From positions 13,578,823 to 13,642,822 of the forward strand of contig CM034242.1 in NCBI GenBank assembly GCA_019916065.1: 64,000 bases of DNA. Direction: 5' to 3'. The position numbers and the translations under genes were made by a program. Below the pieces are notes generated by a model, which made no database searches, was not told the origin of the DNA, and saw only the letters and a list, made by a program, of their open reading frames with translations. Source of the stretch: Vitellaria paradoxa. Taxonomy: Eukaryota; Streptophyta; Magnoliopsida; Ericales; Sapotaceae. This document shows, piece by piece, positions 35,401 through 48,080 of the stretch; positions within the stretch are counted from its first letter, which is position 1; every line of letters begins with the position of its first letter.

Positions 35401-38400
35401 TGGTTGGTGTTTTTTCTATATTTTCTTGAATTATATTTTTATGGTTGGTTTACCTTGTGGCAGAAAAACCCTGATGGTCAGACAATGCTAGCATCTACTT
35501 TAATCCCTCAACCACATTCAGTGACTCGTGCGGTACCTGAGGAGGATGTGAACATGTCATTTGGAAGGTCTGTCCTCTTTGCATTTAGTACTTTTTTTTG
35601 AAGCATAAGGGAATATTATGCTTCTTGGTTAAACTCAAACACATGCCTTTATTCAGTTGTTTTTCTATTAACTTTAGCTTGGACTTTCTGCTTTTGATGA
35701 TTAAATCTTTGAAGAATTTGTTTGTGGCAGCATGCTATTAGAAGGTCTTACTTTGAGTGAAAATGATGGTGACCTCGAGGTAGATAGTACTTCCCATATT
35801 TCATTTTTATTATTAAAGATGAGGATTATGTCATAACATTTTTTTTTTTTTTTTTTTGTTGAGGATGAGGATACCATCCAACATGACCAGATAGAGGCCT
35901 TAGTCCTGCCATGTGACCTTTTGTGCTCTATTTTCATGAGTTGGCTTTGATTCATTTCAAGTATTTATTTTTCATCTAGTACTCTTGTGCATTTGGAAGG
36001 AGACAAATAGGAAATTTCTGAAGATGTTGAATATGCTTCCTTTTCTTCAGCAAACTACTCCTTTGTAGCGTTAATAGTTGACGGTTCTTTTATTTATTCT
36101 ATTTGCTCTGATTTCAGGCTCCAATCTTATTGTACATCCCTTTTGTCCAGGGGCCTTGCCTGTTCCTCTTTGCTTAGTGTGCTATTTTTTATTTTTTATT
36201 TTTTAACCATGAACTCTGTGTGTGTGTGAGAGACTCTGATCTCATAGATATACTTCCATCCTTTGCCGCCTGCTGCAACCCCAACCCCTCCTTTTTTTCT
36301 ATATTTACTTAAAAGTTTTTGGGTCACACAACCTGTTTGCATTTAGGCTTTGTAAGTATTTTTATGTTCACCTATTTCTTGTTGGTGCTGTCTCTGAGAG
36401 TTATCCTGCTAAATATTTTGAATTGCAGACTTGTTGCAGAGCTGCTAGTGTTCTTACTTATATACTGAAGGACAATATGCAGTGCAAGGAGAAGGTATGC
36501 AATCTCGCCTTACTGTTTTAACATTTTTGCTTCTGGTATTATTTTGTAAGAAAGTGGACAGAGAACAATTACTTTGGAACACCAGCAGTCGCGTTTATAT
36601 TTTTGGTTCAGAAAATGTACGAGCCTTGACATTTCCCATCTTTTTTTCCTATTATAATTTAATTTTTTTCTGCAGGTTTTAAGAATTGAATTAGAGGCAC
36701 CTACACCATCTTTTGGATCCCCAGAGCCATTATTGCACCATTTAGTAAAATACTTGGTTCTGGCTTCTTCCATGAAAAGTAAAGAAGGAAAATCAAGTAC
36801 ATCAGGGATAATGTGTGTTCAACCTATTATTTTGAAACTGTTAGTCACTTGGCTTTCAGATTGCCCAAGTGCGGTGCAGTGCTTCCTAGATTCACGTCCT
36901 CATCTTACATATCTGCTAGAGTTGGTGTCAGATTCAAACATTATGGCGTATATAAGGGGGCTGGCAGCGGTAATTTTAGGTGAGTGTATTATTTATAATA
37001 AATCCAGTGACAGTGGAAAGGATGCTTTTGCCATAGTTGATGCCGTAACTCAGAAAGTGGGGCTCACTTCATACTTCTTGATGATCGAGGAAATGCCAAA
37101 AAGCGTTCTCTTTTCTTCTGCAAGACCAGCTCAGCCCCGTAAACCATTGACAAGATCCACCTCTGCTAGTATGGCAGAGATTGAAAATGTTGATGACAGT
37201 GAGGCAAGTGATCAGAAGAATGAGGGTCATCTGATGCTCGCATCAATATTTGATGCTCAGTTTATGGATTTTGTCAGGAATCTGGAGTCAGATATTAGAG
37301 AAAGCATTGTCGATGTCTACAGCCAACCAAAAAGCAAGGTGGCGGTTGTGCCTGCTGAATTGGAACAGAGGAATGGGGAAACTGATGGGGACTATATTAA
37401 ACGACTTAAATCATTTGTGGATATGCAGTGCTCCGAGATACAGGTATATTCTCTTGTTTAGGTTCTGCATAATTTCTATATTCATAATATGTAAGCTGTT
37501 GATGGATTAAACATGACTCTAACCTTAGGTAAATTGTTTAATACTCTAACATCCAAATTATACAACTTAATTGGACTAAATGCAGAAAGGGTGGCTTGGA
37601 GTAGCGGTAAGGTTGTTTCATTGCGTTCTGGCTGCCTTTTTACTTGCAGAGGGAAGGCTGCTTGCATCTAACCCTCCTCAAATCTTATAATGCAGGAGTT
37701 TTTTGCACTAGGTTGCCTTTTTTTTTCTTTTTTTTTTTCAGTTGGACAAAATGTACAAGTCTATACCTCTGTCACCAATAATAAAAGCTTGTATTAAGAA
37801 GCACCAAGAGGATGCAATCCATGTACAAAAGGGACCATCAAAACTAAAACAAAAAGTGACCACATATAGCTACGCGCTCCTTACAAGTCCATTTTTTTCT
37901 ACAAAATCCAAAGATTTATACAAAATAGCATAGGAAAAAAAAATTGCTTTGCAGTCTATATGTAGCTGCTCTACACCCTGAAAAGTTTTTCTATCATTCT
38001 TTTTATATTGAACACTAAGCTAAAATGTGCAAGAAGTATTATTCTTATTTGGAGGATAAGGCCAAGAAATTAGCTTATCTTGGGCCTTGTGATAGTGAAG
38101 TGAACTCACTTCTTGATTGGAAGTAAGAAAATGAAAGAGAAAATGAAGTAAATGGGTTTGATTCGAGAGCAACCCTTCTCTCCTAAACGAGAAATTAATC
38201 CTAAAATGAAAATTCTTTTTTCATCCCCTTTTTCCCTAGTATTTCACTATTTATAGATTATGACAACAATTAAACTAACTAACTAATTTGATACAAATTC
38301 TAACTAACCAAAAAGTTTAGGTTCATAACAGATAGTCTTTTTAGTGGGATTGCCATGTCCTTGGGTGAATTTTCAAAACTGATTATGTTATGAGCAGAAA

Positions 38401-39800
38401 AAGTCCTTGTTGGATATTATATTGCTGTTACTTAATCTTTTCCTTGCTCCCTTGCTCCCTTCCACTGTACTTGCATGCCGTTGTGCAAGACTTGTAGATA
38501 ATTATTTTTTATTTGATTGGTAAGACTTGTAGATAATTATTATTTTACAAATCTTGAAATAGTTCAATGACTCTCTGTATTTTCAATTGTGTTATGTTCT
38601 GTATGGAAAGGTAAAGCCCACCTTCCTGTCGACTACTTTCTCTTACATGTGATCCAAAGTCTCCTTCAATTGATTTCTTTAATAGTGTGTTTAGTTCTAA
38701 TGAAAATTGGAGGGATGGAAAGGAGGAGGGAATAAAGACTTTTCCTTTTTTTTGGTTTGAAGAGAAAAATGGAAGGAAGGAAAATGGGAGGGAAAGGGGA
38801 AGGAAAGAAGAGAGGGAAAGAGAGGAAATGGAGAGAGAATGGGAGAGAGAATTTAAAATGTCGGTCCCACTTATTTTTAAATAATTTTTGTACACAAAAT
38901 TTTAATTATAATATGCATATTTCCATTCATTTCTTTACCTCTAACCAAACGCCATTGAAGGGGGGAAAAATCCATCCTAAGAGGAAGGAAAATTCAACCT
39001 CTTTCATTTCTTTTTTTCCTTCCACTTTTCCGCTCTTCCTACCAAATAGAGCATAAAGCATCATAACAATGTTCATTGCTCGACTCCCCTGGAAAAAATC
39101 ATGGTGTTGTATTTAACTCTGATGTTGCAGAAACTACTCAGTCAGTCAATAGTTATAAGAATTAGAGAGGTGTGATTGTGATGTTTTGCCCTTTTTCTAT
39201 CTCTATTTTCCTTTTGGTTATATGTTTATTTGGTTATCTTCTCCAAAGGACCTTCTTAGTCGCAATGCAACTTTGGCGGAAGACCTGGCCAGGATGGGTG
39301 GGGGCGGTCCCTCCCAGCTTGAGCACAGAGCTAGTGGGGGCTCGGAAAGAGTCCAAGTGGAGACGCTACGCAGGGATCTTCAAGAGGCATCCCAACGGTT
39401 AGAGATGGTCAAGACGGAAAAAGCCAAGATTGAATCCGAGGCTTCAATGTACCGCAATCTAGCTGGGAAGATGGAAGCTGATCTGCAGAGCTTGTCGGCC
39501 GCCTACAACAGTCTTGAACAGACAAACTTCCATCTCGAGAAGGAAGTGAAAGCTTTGAAGAGCGGGGGAGCGACACCTGTTCCAGATGTGGAGGCTATAA
39601 AGGCAGAAGCAAGGGAAGAAGCGCAGAAGGAGAGCGAGGCGGAGTTGAGCGATTTGCTCGTCTGCCTTGGTCAGGAGCAGAGCAAGGTTGATAAGCTGAG
39701 TGAAAGGTTGCTGGAGTTGGGGGAAGACATCGACAAATTACTCGAAGGCATTGGGGATGATTCGGGGCTGCCTGAAGATGACGAGGAAGAGGAAGAGTGA
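29479..39800 (+). CDS. GC6: Golgin candidate 6, p115/Uso1-type vesicle tether (MAIGO4)
   Basis: A cis-Golgi tethering factor of the p115/Uso1 family, acting in ER-to-Golgi transport. The 19 exons are 29479-29502, 29697-29761, 31138-31265, 31352-31404, 32484-32630, 32737-32810, 32903-32972, 33211-33264, 33382-33477, 34290-34340, 34415-34501, 34636-34749, 34890-34961, 35147-35332, 35464-35567, 35731-35779, 36429-36494, 36676-37443 and 39249-39800. All junctions are GT-AG and keep frame, giving 919 residues (Arabidopsis about 914). Residues from about 25 to 700 form the armadillo-like Uso1 head (e.g. YYTLQILTALLMNSQNR, IPRGITRLMDMLMDREVIRNE). Residues from about 750 to 895 form the coiled coil, ending in an acidic tail EDDEEEEE. 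Relative to the Arabidopsis protein as I recall it, exon 2 adds four residues (NRVQ) after MDLMSGYK. Confidence 0.95.
30050..30380. mobile_element. MITE in GC6 intron 2
   Basis: Sequence from TTTGGAATGGTGGATTTGATG to AAATCAAATCAATTCTAAG has inverted-repeat ends rich in GATTTGATT/AATCAAATC and contains the internal palindrome GATGAGAATTCTCATC. It is non-coding and wholly inside the intron. Confidence 0.5.
33645..33772 (+). repeat. 64-base tandem duplication in GC6 intron 9
   Basis: GCATTTGAGATTGCTTTGGA begins both copies (33645 and 33709). About 6-7 differences separate them. It lies inside the intron between exons 9 and 10, so it does not change the protein. Confidence 0.8.
37444..39248 (+). 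other. GC6 intron 18 (1.8 kb) with MITE
   Basis: This is the longest intron of the gene. At about 38688-39052 it carries a MITE with a purine-rich left half (GGAGGGATGGAAAGGAGGAGG...) and a pyrimidine-rich right half ending CTACCAAATAGAGC. The terminal GTGTTTAGTTC/CAAATAGAGC ends are weakly inverted. Short ORFs at 37742-37933 and in the MITE match nothing I know. Confidence 0.55.
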
Positions 39801-41006
39801 TGGTCCCTCCTCCTCCTGTAAGTAGCTTTCTGTTTTGAAGTCGTTGTGTTCTTTACTTCCAACGTTGCTTCGACATTACTGATTTTATTGACTCCTTGTA
39901 CATCTTTAGTGACTTGTACAGCCTGCCAATTCACAAGGGTGAGCACAATTCGGTTAAAATCAAAATTTTCGAACCAGCCCATTCAAATTTGGTTGAACTG
40001 TTCGGTTAATTCGGTTGATTTGGTTTTGGAGTTACTCGTTTTCGCTTTTCAGTCTGGAGTAGAAAGAATCGAAACCAAACCGAACCGAACGAAATAACCG
40101 AATTATTATATATTAATATATGTAATTATATATATAATTGTTTAAAATTATATGTATTAATATATATGAATAAAATATAAATATAATGACACTGAATCTG
40201 TCAGGGTGATCTTTGGGCAGGTGGATTCTTGATGTTAAAAACCTTCCCCTGAGAAGTACGTTTGGCATGAACTTCTAATATTAATCTTTGGGTTTGGTTC
40301 TTCGGAAAATGAAGTTCTCCTTTTCTTTCAACTTATATTTTAAATTAATGAATATTAGAACTTATTTCGAAGACCTATTTGTTCTCAAGGGCGGAGTTGG
40401 GAAAAATGCCTTGAAGGTTTCTCAAATACGATTTCAAAATCTGGGGAGTCCCAATCACAGTTTCAGTTGAATCGTAGAAATATTAGTGTCTTGTTTTTAA
40501 AGGAACCACTTGGCAACCTAATTTTAAGCGGAAAATTATTAAATTTTGCTTTTTGAGTGTTTGGTAAAATATTAATTTTTGTTGTTTTTTTACTCAGTTA
40601 CAAGAATTTGCTCAATTTGGAAGTTGCTAAAAGTTATCAAAAATTACTAAAAATTGACAAAAAAAAAGTTGTAAAAAGTTATTAAAAATTATTATTTGCT
40701 TCTCCAATTCAAAGTTAGGTATAAGCTTTCGATGGAAGCGCTTAGCAAATCTGTTTAAATAATCTAGTCTATAATCTTTGCTATCCCTCTCATCTATGGA
40801 TTCTTGTTTTTCTATCCATTTTACCTGCACTAAAAATAGCAACTAACCATTTTTTGGCAAAAAAAATGTCAAAAATTATTAAAACTTAGACTTTGAAATG
40901 GTACCTAAATGAGAGTAGTCTAACAGTGTAAGGAGGTGGGGGTAAATCTCTCATGTAGAAATTTTTTTAACTAAAAATATAAATATCTTGTGATAATTCT
41001 AAGATT
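39801..41006. other. GC6 3' flank and MITE remnants
   Basis: The 3' untranslated region probably covers about 39801-39935. At 39938-40160 a decayed MITE carries repeated TTCGGTT/AACCGAA units (TTCGGTTAATTCGGTTGATTT). At about 40500-40915 another remnant has iterated AGTTGCTAAAAGTTATCAAA. No gene. Confidence 0.5.
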
Positions 41007-41490
41007 GGAATAAATTATATCTATCTTTTTCTTAACATTAAGATAATTACACTTATCATCTTTTAATATTTAAAAACTACACTTATCTTATTTTGAAATA
41101 TTGTTAATGTGAACTGTTTTATGTTAAATCGGTTGTTAAAATTTAACAAAAAAATGTCCAATTAGTCAAAATTTTAATTTTTTTTATTGTACCATTTCAT
41201 TTTTCGTATCTGTGTCATTTTTTTAAATCAAAATTTTAAAAAATAAGTAAAAAAAAATTTGAGAATTTTTGTAAAGAAAAATGACCAAGATGTGAGAGAA
41301 GGAGGGGTAGGAAAAACATTTAAAATTTTAGTTATGAGATTTTTTGTTGAATTTTAATGGGTTGATTTAATAAAAGTGGGGTTAATATTAATAATATTTT
41401 AAAATAAAGAAGATAAGTATAATTTTAAACATTAAGAGATATAAATATAATTATTTAAATGTTGACATGAAAATAGATGTAATTTATCCT
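41007..41490. mobile_element. Foldback/long-TIR element
   Basis: The left arm (ATAAATTATATCTATC... CTTAACATTAAGATAATTAC) and right arm (inverted ATAAATTACATCTATTTTC...) pair over about 140 bases. It is the same family as 60436-61209. No coding capacity. Confidence 0.6.
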
Positions 41491-41774
41491 TAAAATTATG
41501 AGAGGGTCATAACCATCCATAATTCATGCATATTTTCGTCATGTTTGTTTGAGGAATTTGTCAATCATGCTTTGGGATAGAGTTTGAAAGATTTTTCTCA
41601 AACATGCATTCCGAGATCAAATGAATTTTGTAATGAAGTTTTTATTCACTCCGACTTTATTAATGGGCTCAATTTTACCAGGACCTTCGGGTTAAAAAAA
41701 AATGAAATAAAAAATCTCTCTTCCATCTTCCCTCCATTTGGAGAAGAACATATATATAATTCTAATTCTTTTAA

Positions 41775-42309
41775 GGGTGTGTTTGGCGCGCTAAATTTTG
41801 GTGAAAATCATTGAAAATTTCTGAAAATCTCTGAAAATTACTATATATTTTTACATATTTCCGCCTTCTCAAAATTCAAAAAAAGTTTAATATCTTTTAA
41901 AATAAAGTCCATAAGCAGAATTCGGTTAATCAAATAGTAAAAATTTTTTTACCATTCTCACCATGGACTCTCAAACTACCAAATGATACTTACTTTGACT
42001 ATTTTTTGTTGGGTTTTAAAAACCGTTCTAACAAATTGTAGAAACCATTCCAACGGATTTGTGCGGCCAACTTCCGTCCAAACGATTTTTACAATCTGTC
42101 CAACTTCCGTCCAAACGGTTTCTATAATCCGTTTGGACGGATTGTAGTATAAAGAAGTCATGATTGTTCAAAATTTTGAATCGTTCAAACGGAAATTCAA
42201 TCCATCAGAACGAAAATCTTACTATTCATCTAAAAAAAATTCGATTTGAAATGTATGTACTTAACACAAAAAATTTCTTTAAGTCACATTTTATCGCTCC
42301 AAACTTACC
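41775..42309 (+). mobile_element. Palindrome-rich MITE, copy 1
   Basis: About 535 bases. The outer end is GTGTGTTTGGCGCGC and the other end TATCGCTCCAAACTTACC. The core repeats CCGTCCAAACGG and its inverse CCGTTTGGACGG (42092-42141), able to form a hairpin. An inverted copy lies at 45985-46510. Confidence 0.65.
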
Positions 42310-42419
42310 ATTAGTTGAACAAGCTGTTGGGTTTAAAAAAAGAAAAGAAAAAACAGAATTTGATGATAGAAGATTTACTTATATATGTACTTATTTATTT
42401 ATTTTTTTTAAATCACATT

Positions 42420-43090
42420 TTTGTTTTATGATTATAAGTATATTTAAAGTGACAAAAAATAAAATAAAATGAGATAAAGTAAAATTGTGAGTTCATAATT
42501 CGTGTAGTGAAATAAAAAATAAATAATTTAAAAAAAATTTTAATATTTTTTACTATTTTAAAAATTCTTTTGCCACTTTGAATGAAACTATCATGTGAGT
42601 AGCATTGGATCCTATCCATCTTGAGAGAGAGAGAGCGCGCGCGCTTTTTCACATATGTAAGCGGTTTGAATAAAATTAGGGGTATGCTAATCTAATCGCT
42701 GCTGGGGCATTATCGTATTTTACTGGGCCCCGTTTAGAGTAAAAAAAATAAAATTAATTGAGATAAAATGTGATTTAGAGTTAATTTTGACGTTCATTTT
42801 TTTTAAAAAGTAACAAACTGCGGGAACGATTTTCTAAATCTATTCCCACGAATTCAAAAAAATTCACAAAAAATAATAACAGTGATACTCGCTTGAAAGC
42901 TTTTTACACGAAGAATATGATTGTATAAAAAATTTACACATTCGGTTAACCTATTTTCAGATTTTTTTTTATTTTTTTGTAAATTATTGAAATTTTTTGA
43001 AGTTAGTGATGACAGAAAAATTAAAGGTAGAGAGGTTGTTAGAGATTAATAAAGTTTTTTTAAAGATATATAATAGCCAAACCGGCCCTT
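42420..43090. repeat. MITE cluster
   Basis: A MITE of the TGACAAAA...GAGATAAAGT...CGTGTAGTGA family lies at about 42438-42585. A palindrome-type MITE remnant is at about 42750-43090 (GATACTCGCTTGAAAGC, as in 3541-4046). Between them 42598-42720 matches 43238-43400 (see next entry). Confidence 0.5.
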
Positions 43091-43400
43091 GATATGTTTG
43101 AAGTTGTATAAAATTCTAAAAATAAATGTCTCATAATTTATATAATAAGTAAAAATTTTAAATTTTATTATATCATAATTCATATTTATAAAAATTTATA
43201 AAATCTTATTTTATTTTGGAGAGTTTCAAACGGAGACAGCATTGGAACCTATCCATCTTGAAGAGAGAGAGAGAGAGAGAGCTTCTTCTTTTTTTTTTCC
43301 GTTTTTGGTAAGTAAAAGAGAGAGAGCTTTTTCGCATGTGTTGATGTTAATGTTAGTGGTTTTGAATAAAATTTTGGGCGTGCTAATCTATTTCCTACGG
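42598..43400. repeat. Diverged direct repeat pair with GA tracts
   Basis: GCATTGGA-x-CCTATCCATCTTGA plus a GA tract and ...GAATAAAATT-x2-GGG-x-TGCTAATCTA occurs at 42602-42700 and again at 43240-43392. A MITE remnant lies between. No coding. Confidence 0.55.
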
Positions 43401-45363
43401 TGGGACCATCCCTTTGATGGTTGTCTTGTCGGCAATGTCAATTGTCAATCACAAGCGTCCAGAGGTGGCCACGTTCTTTTGTTGGGAGGTCGGTGGGTCC
43501 AGACAAAGAAGTTTCTCGGAAACGCGTGGATGAACGTCTCTAGATCGTAGTTATCAGAATTGAACCGTTGATTTAACTAGCCAATGCGCCAGTTCAACAT
43601 GTTACTGGTTCCAGCTATTTTGTAATTATTATATAATAAATGTAAATTTTAATTAAATATATACATATAAATAATAAAAAAAACTGACCTTTTATGATTA
43701 TATTCTTAAAAATAAATTAATGTATTTTATTTTCATAATTATATGAATATAAACATTCTTATATTTATATATACATATTAGATATAAGGTTTACAAGCTG
43801 TTTATATAAATTAGTAGTTTAATTTAGGTTCCGTTTGGAGCGATAAAAATTTTAAAAAATAATGAAAAAAAAGTTAAAAATTATTCATTTTTATCTCACT
43901 ACCCAAATTACGAACTCATAAATTGTCTCAATTTGGCTATGTTTGGGATGACCTAAAATTCTGAAAGACAATAAAAAATACTGAAAAATTCTAAAAATTA
44001 TTCACTTTTTATCTCAGTACACGAATTACGAACTAATAACTTATCTCACTTTATCTCATTTTTTTGTTACTCTAAACGCACCTTTAATAGTATAGTATGA
44101 ATATTATTGTCAAAATAATTTTTTATGTAACTCTTAATTCTTGTATAGAATTATAATTTTTTATTAAATAATATAATTTTTGTATAATAGAGTAGAGAAG
44201 AACATTTTAAAAATGATCTTTTACATTTATATTAGTTAATGGTTAATAATTTAATCATCATTACATGAATGTGTAATAATCTTACTGCACTAAATTTTGG
44301 AAAACAATAAAAATAGAGTACAGTATTAATTGTTAATTATAAATTAATAAAAAAGAGCCTTTTTTTTTTTTTTTTTTTACGGTCAGGACAATTGTAATTG
44401 CATATAGGGATAGCTCAACATGTATTTAGTGCTTATTTTATTTTTTTGGTTAATTAATAATCAAAATTTATTATATTAAATTTTAACATAATTTTATTTT
44501 ATAATATTAAAAAGTCACAAAAGATGTTATGTTGATTCAATGGTTCTTAAAAAATCGTTCAATTTTCTTTTTTGGTTCAAGGCAGTTCAGATAACATAAT
44601 ATTCTCAAATCAATCTTTTTTTTTTTTTTTTTTGTGACCCGAAACTCTAACGATTTATTAGGGCTCTCAACGAACTACGTAGTTGATGAGTAAACTGGGG
44701 GCTCGCGCAATACCCTACAAATCACACGAACCAGTTAAGTCCAAACTTCACACCTTGTATGGATACCTCTAAGATTTCTTGGGCATTGAAGTCGAACACC
44801 AAACCCCCCAAGGAAGCGAAGAATTCTGGCCAACTGCCATAGAGCAGTTGGTTTAGATCAATCGGTTGAAAGCGTCAATTTGGCTCCATTTTGATGACAC
44901 TGTTCTAGATATTTTCTATAAAATGTCTTGTTTTTTTGGAAAACATCTTTGTATACTTGATTTTTAATAATTAATTCACCTCTCTTCAAAACATGCTTCA
45001 AAATTATGCGAAAATATTTTCTTTTTCAAATTGTTTTGTAAATTTTTTGTTATAATATAATGATATTTTTATGATAGAAAATATTATATATATTTTACTT
45101 TTAATTTCTCACACTTTAAAATAAGAATATACTGTGATTGAATCAAATTGACTCTTTTGTTCGATTTGGTTTGACTTTTCCTGAATCAATAATTCAGTTT
45201 GTGATTCGAAGGATCAATTAAATGAATCAAATCAATGTTATTAAATATCATATTATTTATAATATGTTTAGAAAAAACTATAAAAAAAGTGTGACCTCAA
45301 TTAGAAACTTATTTGTTTGTGTATTTTTACTAAAAATAGAGTTAAAATTCATGTATGTTTAAA
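43401..45363. other. Intergenic DNA with MITEs and a SINE
   Basis: A GC-richer patch at 43400-43550 has no recognisable protein. Two tandem copies of the TTGGAGTGACAAAA-type MITE lie at about 43828-44095. The remainder is AT-rich and holds the SINE at 44616-44856. Confidence 0.5.
44616..44856 (-). mobile_element. tRNA-derived SINE, family 1 (second copy)
   Basis: On the - strand it ends TTTCGGGTCAC followed by 18 A, and TAATAAATCG just before matches the SINE at 11403-11663. A B-box-like GTTCGACTTC lies at 44781-44797 and an A-box-like segment near 44830-44840. ATCAATC flanks both sides (44609-44615 and 44857-44863), consistent with a short target duplication. Confidence 0.75.
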
Positions 45364-45919
45364 CAGGGACGAAGGCAAAATTTTTGCTGAAGGGGGCACC
45401 GGGCACGAAGGTGACACTAAGCACCCAAGAAAAAATAACAATCGATTTATTTTTCGATTAAGAGTAGGAGAAAAACGATGTTATTTTTAGAGAGAAAATA
45501 AATTATTCTTGAGTATTAACTAGTGAATATATTTCTCACTGTTAATGGTTCAAGCACCTGAAATTTATTAGAGATATCCCTCACTACAAAAAATATAATT
45601 ATTATTAAATTTTATTATCTATAGAATTTATTGTGTTATATGCTAAATTTACTGATAATATAAACAAAAATATGCAATAATGTATTAAAAAGATACACTT
45701 TATTTTACAAGAAATACCAAGTTTGATTCTTTTAAACTTCTTATATGTTATAAAATTTTGAGTTAACTTTAAATTTTTAATAAAATCAAAATATCTTAAT
45801 TTTTAATTAATTTAATTTTTAAATAAAATTAAAATAACAAAGAGAGCATTTTAGTAATTTTATCTTAAAAATTGAGGGGGTCACTTGCCCCCCCTTGCCC
45901 TCATGTAGCTCCGCCCGTG
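45364..45919. mobile_element. hAT-like MITE
   Basis: The left end is CAGGGACGAAGG and the right end GAGCTACATGAGGGCAAGG inverted, closing CTCCGCCCGTG. This GGGGCGGAGC-type terminus is common to plant hAT MITEs. The 8-base flanks TGTTTAAA and ATGTTAAA are an imperfect target duplication. A related terminus appears at 63909. Confidence 0.6.
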
Positions 45920-45984
45920 ATGTTAAAGTCTTCACACCTTAAATATCTTATGAGAGAAGTTTCGCACCCAACTTTCAATAAATT

Positions 45985-46510
45985 GAGTGCGTTTGGCACA
46001 CTAAAAAGTGAGAAAAAATGAGATAAAATGTGATTTGGAGAAACTTTTTGCATTTGGTGCACACATTTCAAATTGCGTTTTTTTGAAATAAATAGTAAGA
46101 TTCTCGTTTTGACGGATTGAATTTCTATTTAGACGAATTCAAAATTTTGAGCAATCATGCCTTCTTTATACTACAATCCGTCCAAACGGATTATAGAAAT
46201 CATTTGGACAGAAGTTGGCCACGCGAATCCGTCGGAATAGTTTCTACAATCCATTAGAACGGTTTCTACAACCCCACAAAAAATAGTTAAAGTGAGTATC
46301 ATTCGGTAACTTGAGAGTTTATGGTGAAAATGGTGAAAAAATTTTTACTATTTGATTAACCGAATTCTACTTATCGACTTTTTTTTTTGAAAGATATTAA
46401 ACTTTTTTTAAAATTTTGATAAGGCAGAAATGTGTAAAAATATATAAAGTTTCTCAGAAATTTTCAGATATTTTTAGAGATTTACATCAAACTTTGGTGC
46501 ACCAAATGCA
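45985..46510 (-). mobile_element. Palindrome-rich MITE, copy 2 (inverted)
   Basis: The reverse complement of 41775-42309 over most of its length (e.g. CTTCTTTATACTACAATCCG here against CGGATTGTAGTATAAAGAAG there). Together the copies form an inverted repeat with about 520-base arms and a 3.7-kb spacer. Confidence 0.65.
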
Positions 46511-47457
46511 AATAAAATGGCATTGCTTGCTATAAATGTGAATGATCAGATTACTTTAGGAAAGTAGATTTAATTGTTGTGCTCAAGAAAAGAAACCTTT
46601 TTATACTAGAATTTTAGGTAGTTTTACTTTTTCAAGGGACCATCATTATAATTAGTTAGGAATGTTCTAAATTTTAAAATATTGAATTTCTTATTGATAA
46701 ATTATTTCGGATTAGTTACAATAGCCCCTATGCTTTTAACAAAATCTCACCTTTTAATTGTAAAATTAGGGGCCTAAAATTTTAACTTAGTATTTATAAT
46801 GTTAACCATTGAAAAAATTTCCATTTAAATGGCATCATGATTTATTTAATTAGAGATTTATTAACTAGGATTGATTGAGAGTTTAAATTACAATAAATTA
46901 AAACCTTATACCATGTTATAATCGAAAGGTTTGACTTTGAAGTGAGTCAAAACTCAAGGATGAAAATTATAATTTGTCAATTATTTTCTAAAAAATCGTT
47001 AAACTAAATTAAAATTAGTAGTTCGGTTTACTTAGTTGAACAGTTTAATTGTAGTTTTAAAATCTTTTCCATCAATAATTTATTGTTCGATTTAGCTTTT
47101 AAAAGCAAACCAAAATGTGTGTCCTATTCCAAAAAAGCACCATTCACTATGAGAAGGAATGAACTAAGAAAAATTAAAAGAAAAGTGCATTTAACATTGC
47201 ACTTAATGGTTGGAAGGTAACAAATGACAAATAAAAATTTTCTTAATCCACAGCCTCGCTAAGTTGCGCATCTAAAATAAGTTGATTTTTTTTTTCTTTT
47301 TTCGCATTAGACGGAATTAAGAAATTTGGTGTTATTTATTCAACCATAATTTTATTAGTTTAACTATGCATTACCATTTTGAATAATTTAAAATGAGGAA
47401 AGTTATAATAGATTTAAAATTATCATAATTTAATAGAAAACTAATAAAAATCATTCG
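46511..47457. other. AT-rich intergenic DNA
   Basis: I see no gene, RNA or clear repeat boundary. A segment at about 46690-46980 (ATAGCCCCTATGC ... AAAATTAGGGGCC) may be a decayed inverted-repeat element. Confidence 0.4.
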
Positions 47458-47637
47458 CCTTCAACGGCCAGCTCAAAGTGGCGTGTGGTTTGTAGGAGAA
47501 CTTTGGAGCTAACAACAAGGGTTCAAATCTTATCGAAGCATTTTCAATATTGCGGATTCCTTTCAGCTATCTAATTACTATGGTACGCTAGCATGGCATA
47601 AGATTCTAACCTATCCCTAGACTTAAAAAAAAAAAAA
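47458..47637 (+). mobile_element. SINE-like element, family 2
   Basis: An A-box-like CAGCTCAAAGTGG (47469-47481) and a B-box-like GGGTTCAAATCT (47519-47530) are about 40 bases apart, as in a tRNA promoter. The element ends CCTAGACTT plus 13 A. No clear target duplication was found. Confidence 0.6.
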
Positions 47638-47684
47638 CTCATGTATCGATCTTTACATAAATTAGCTCTTTATCTTATATAATT

Positions 47685-48080
47685 TAATCTCTAATTCATT
47701 TATTTAAAATTGTTAAAACTCCAAGTTTGATCCTCCCAAATCAAGCTTATTATGGTCGAGATAAGACAAATTATAAGATTAAATTATAATTAGGGAAGTA
47801 AACAAGAAGGTATCACTTTTTCTGTTCTTATTTAGCAATACTTTTTCTCATTCTTGAATTCATTTATTTAAAATTATTAAAATTTCAAATTTGATCTTCC
47901 CAAATTAGTCCTGTTATGGTTGAGATAAGGCAAACTATGGGATTGAATTGTAATTTTTAGCAATACTCTTCCCCATTCTTGAATTCATTTATTTAAAATT
48001 ATTAAAATTTCAAATTTGATCTTCCCAAATTAGTCCTATTATGGTTGAGATAAGGCAAACTATGGGATTGAATTGTAATT
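47685..48080 (+). repeat. 125-base tandem repeat, about three copies
   Basis: The unit TTAGCAATAC...GAATTCATTTATTTAAAATT...GTTATGGTTGAGATAAGGC starts at 47832 and 47957. A more diverged partial copy lies at about 47685-47800. The last two are nearly identical, so the second duplication is recent. Not coding. Confidence 0.8.

Noticed and set aside
37742..37933. 63-codon ORF in GC6 intron 18
   Set aside because: No similarity I recognise, and no in-frame splice sites joining it to exons 18 or 19. Those two exons join to continue the known family sequence.
43242..43550. 102-codon + strand ORF
   Set aside because: Begins in a GA microsatellite and has no recognisable domain.
47685..48080. CRISPR-like array
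   Set aside because: The repeats are contiguous 125-base units without spacers, in a plant nuclear sequence.
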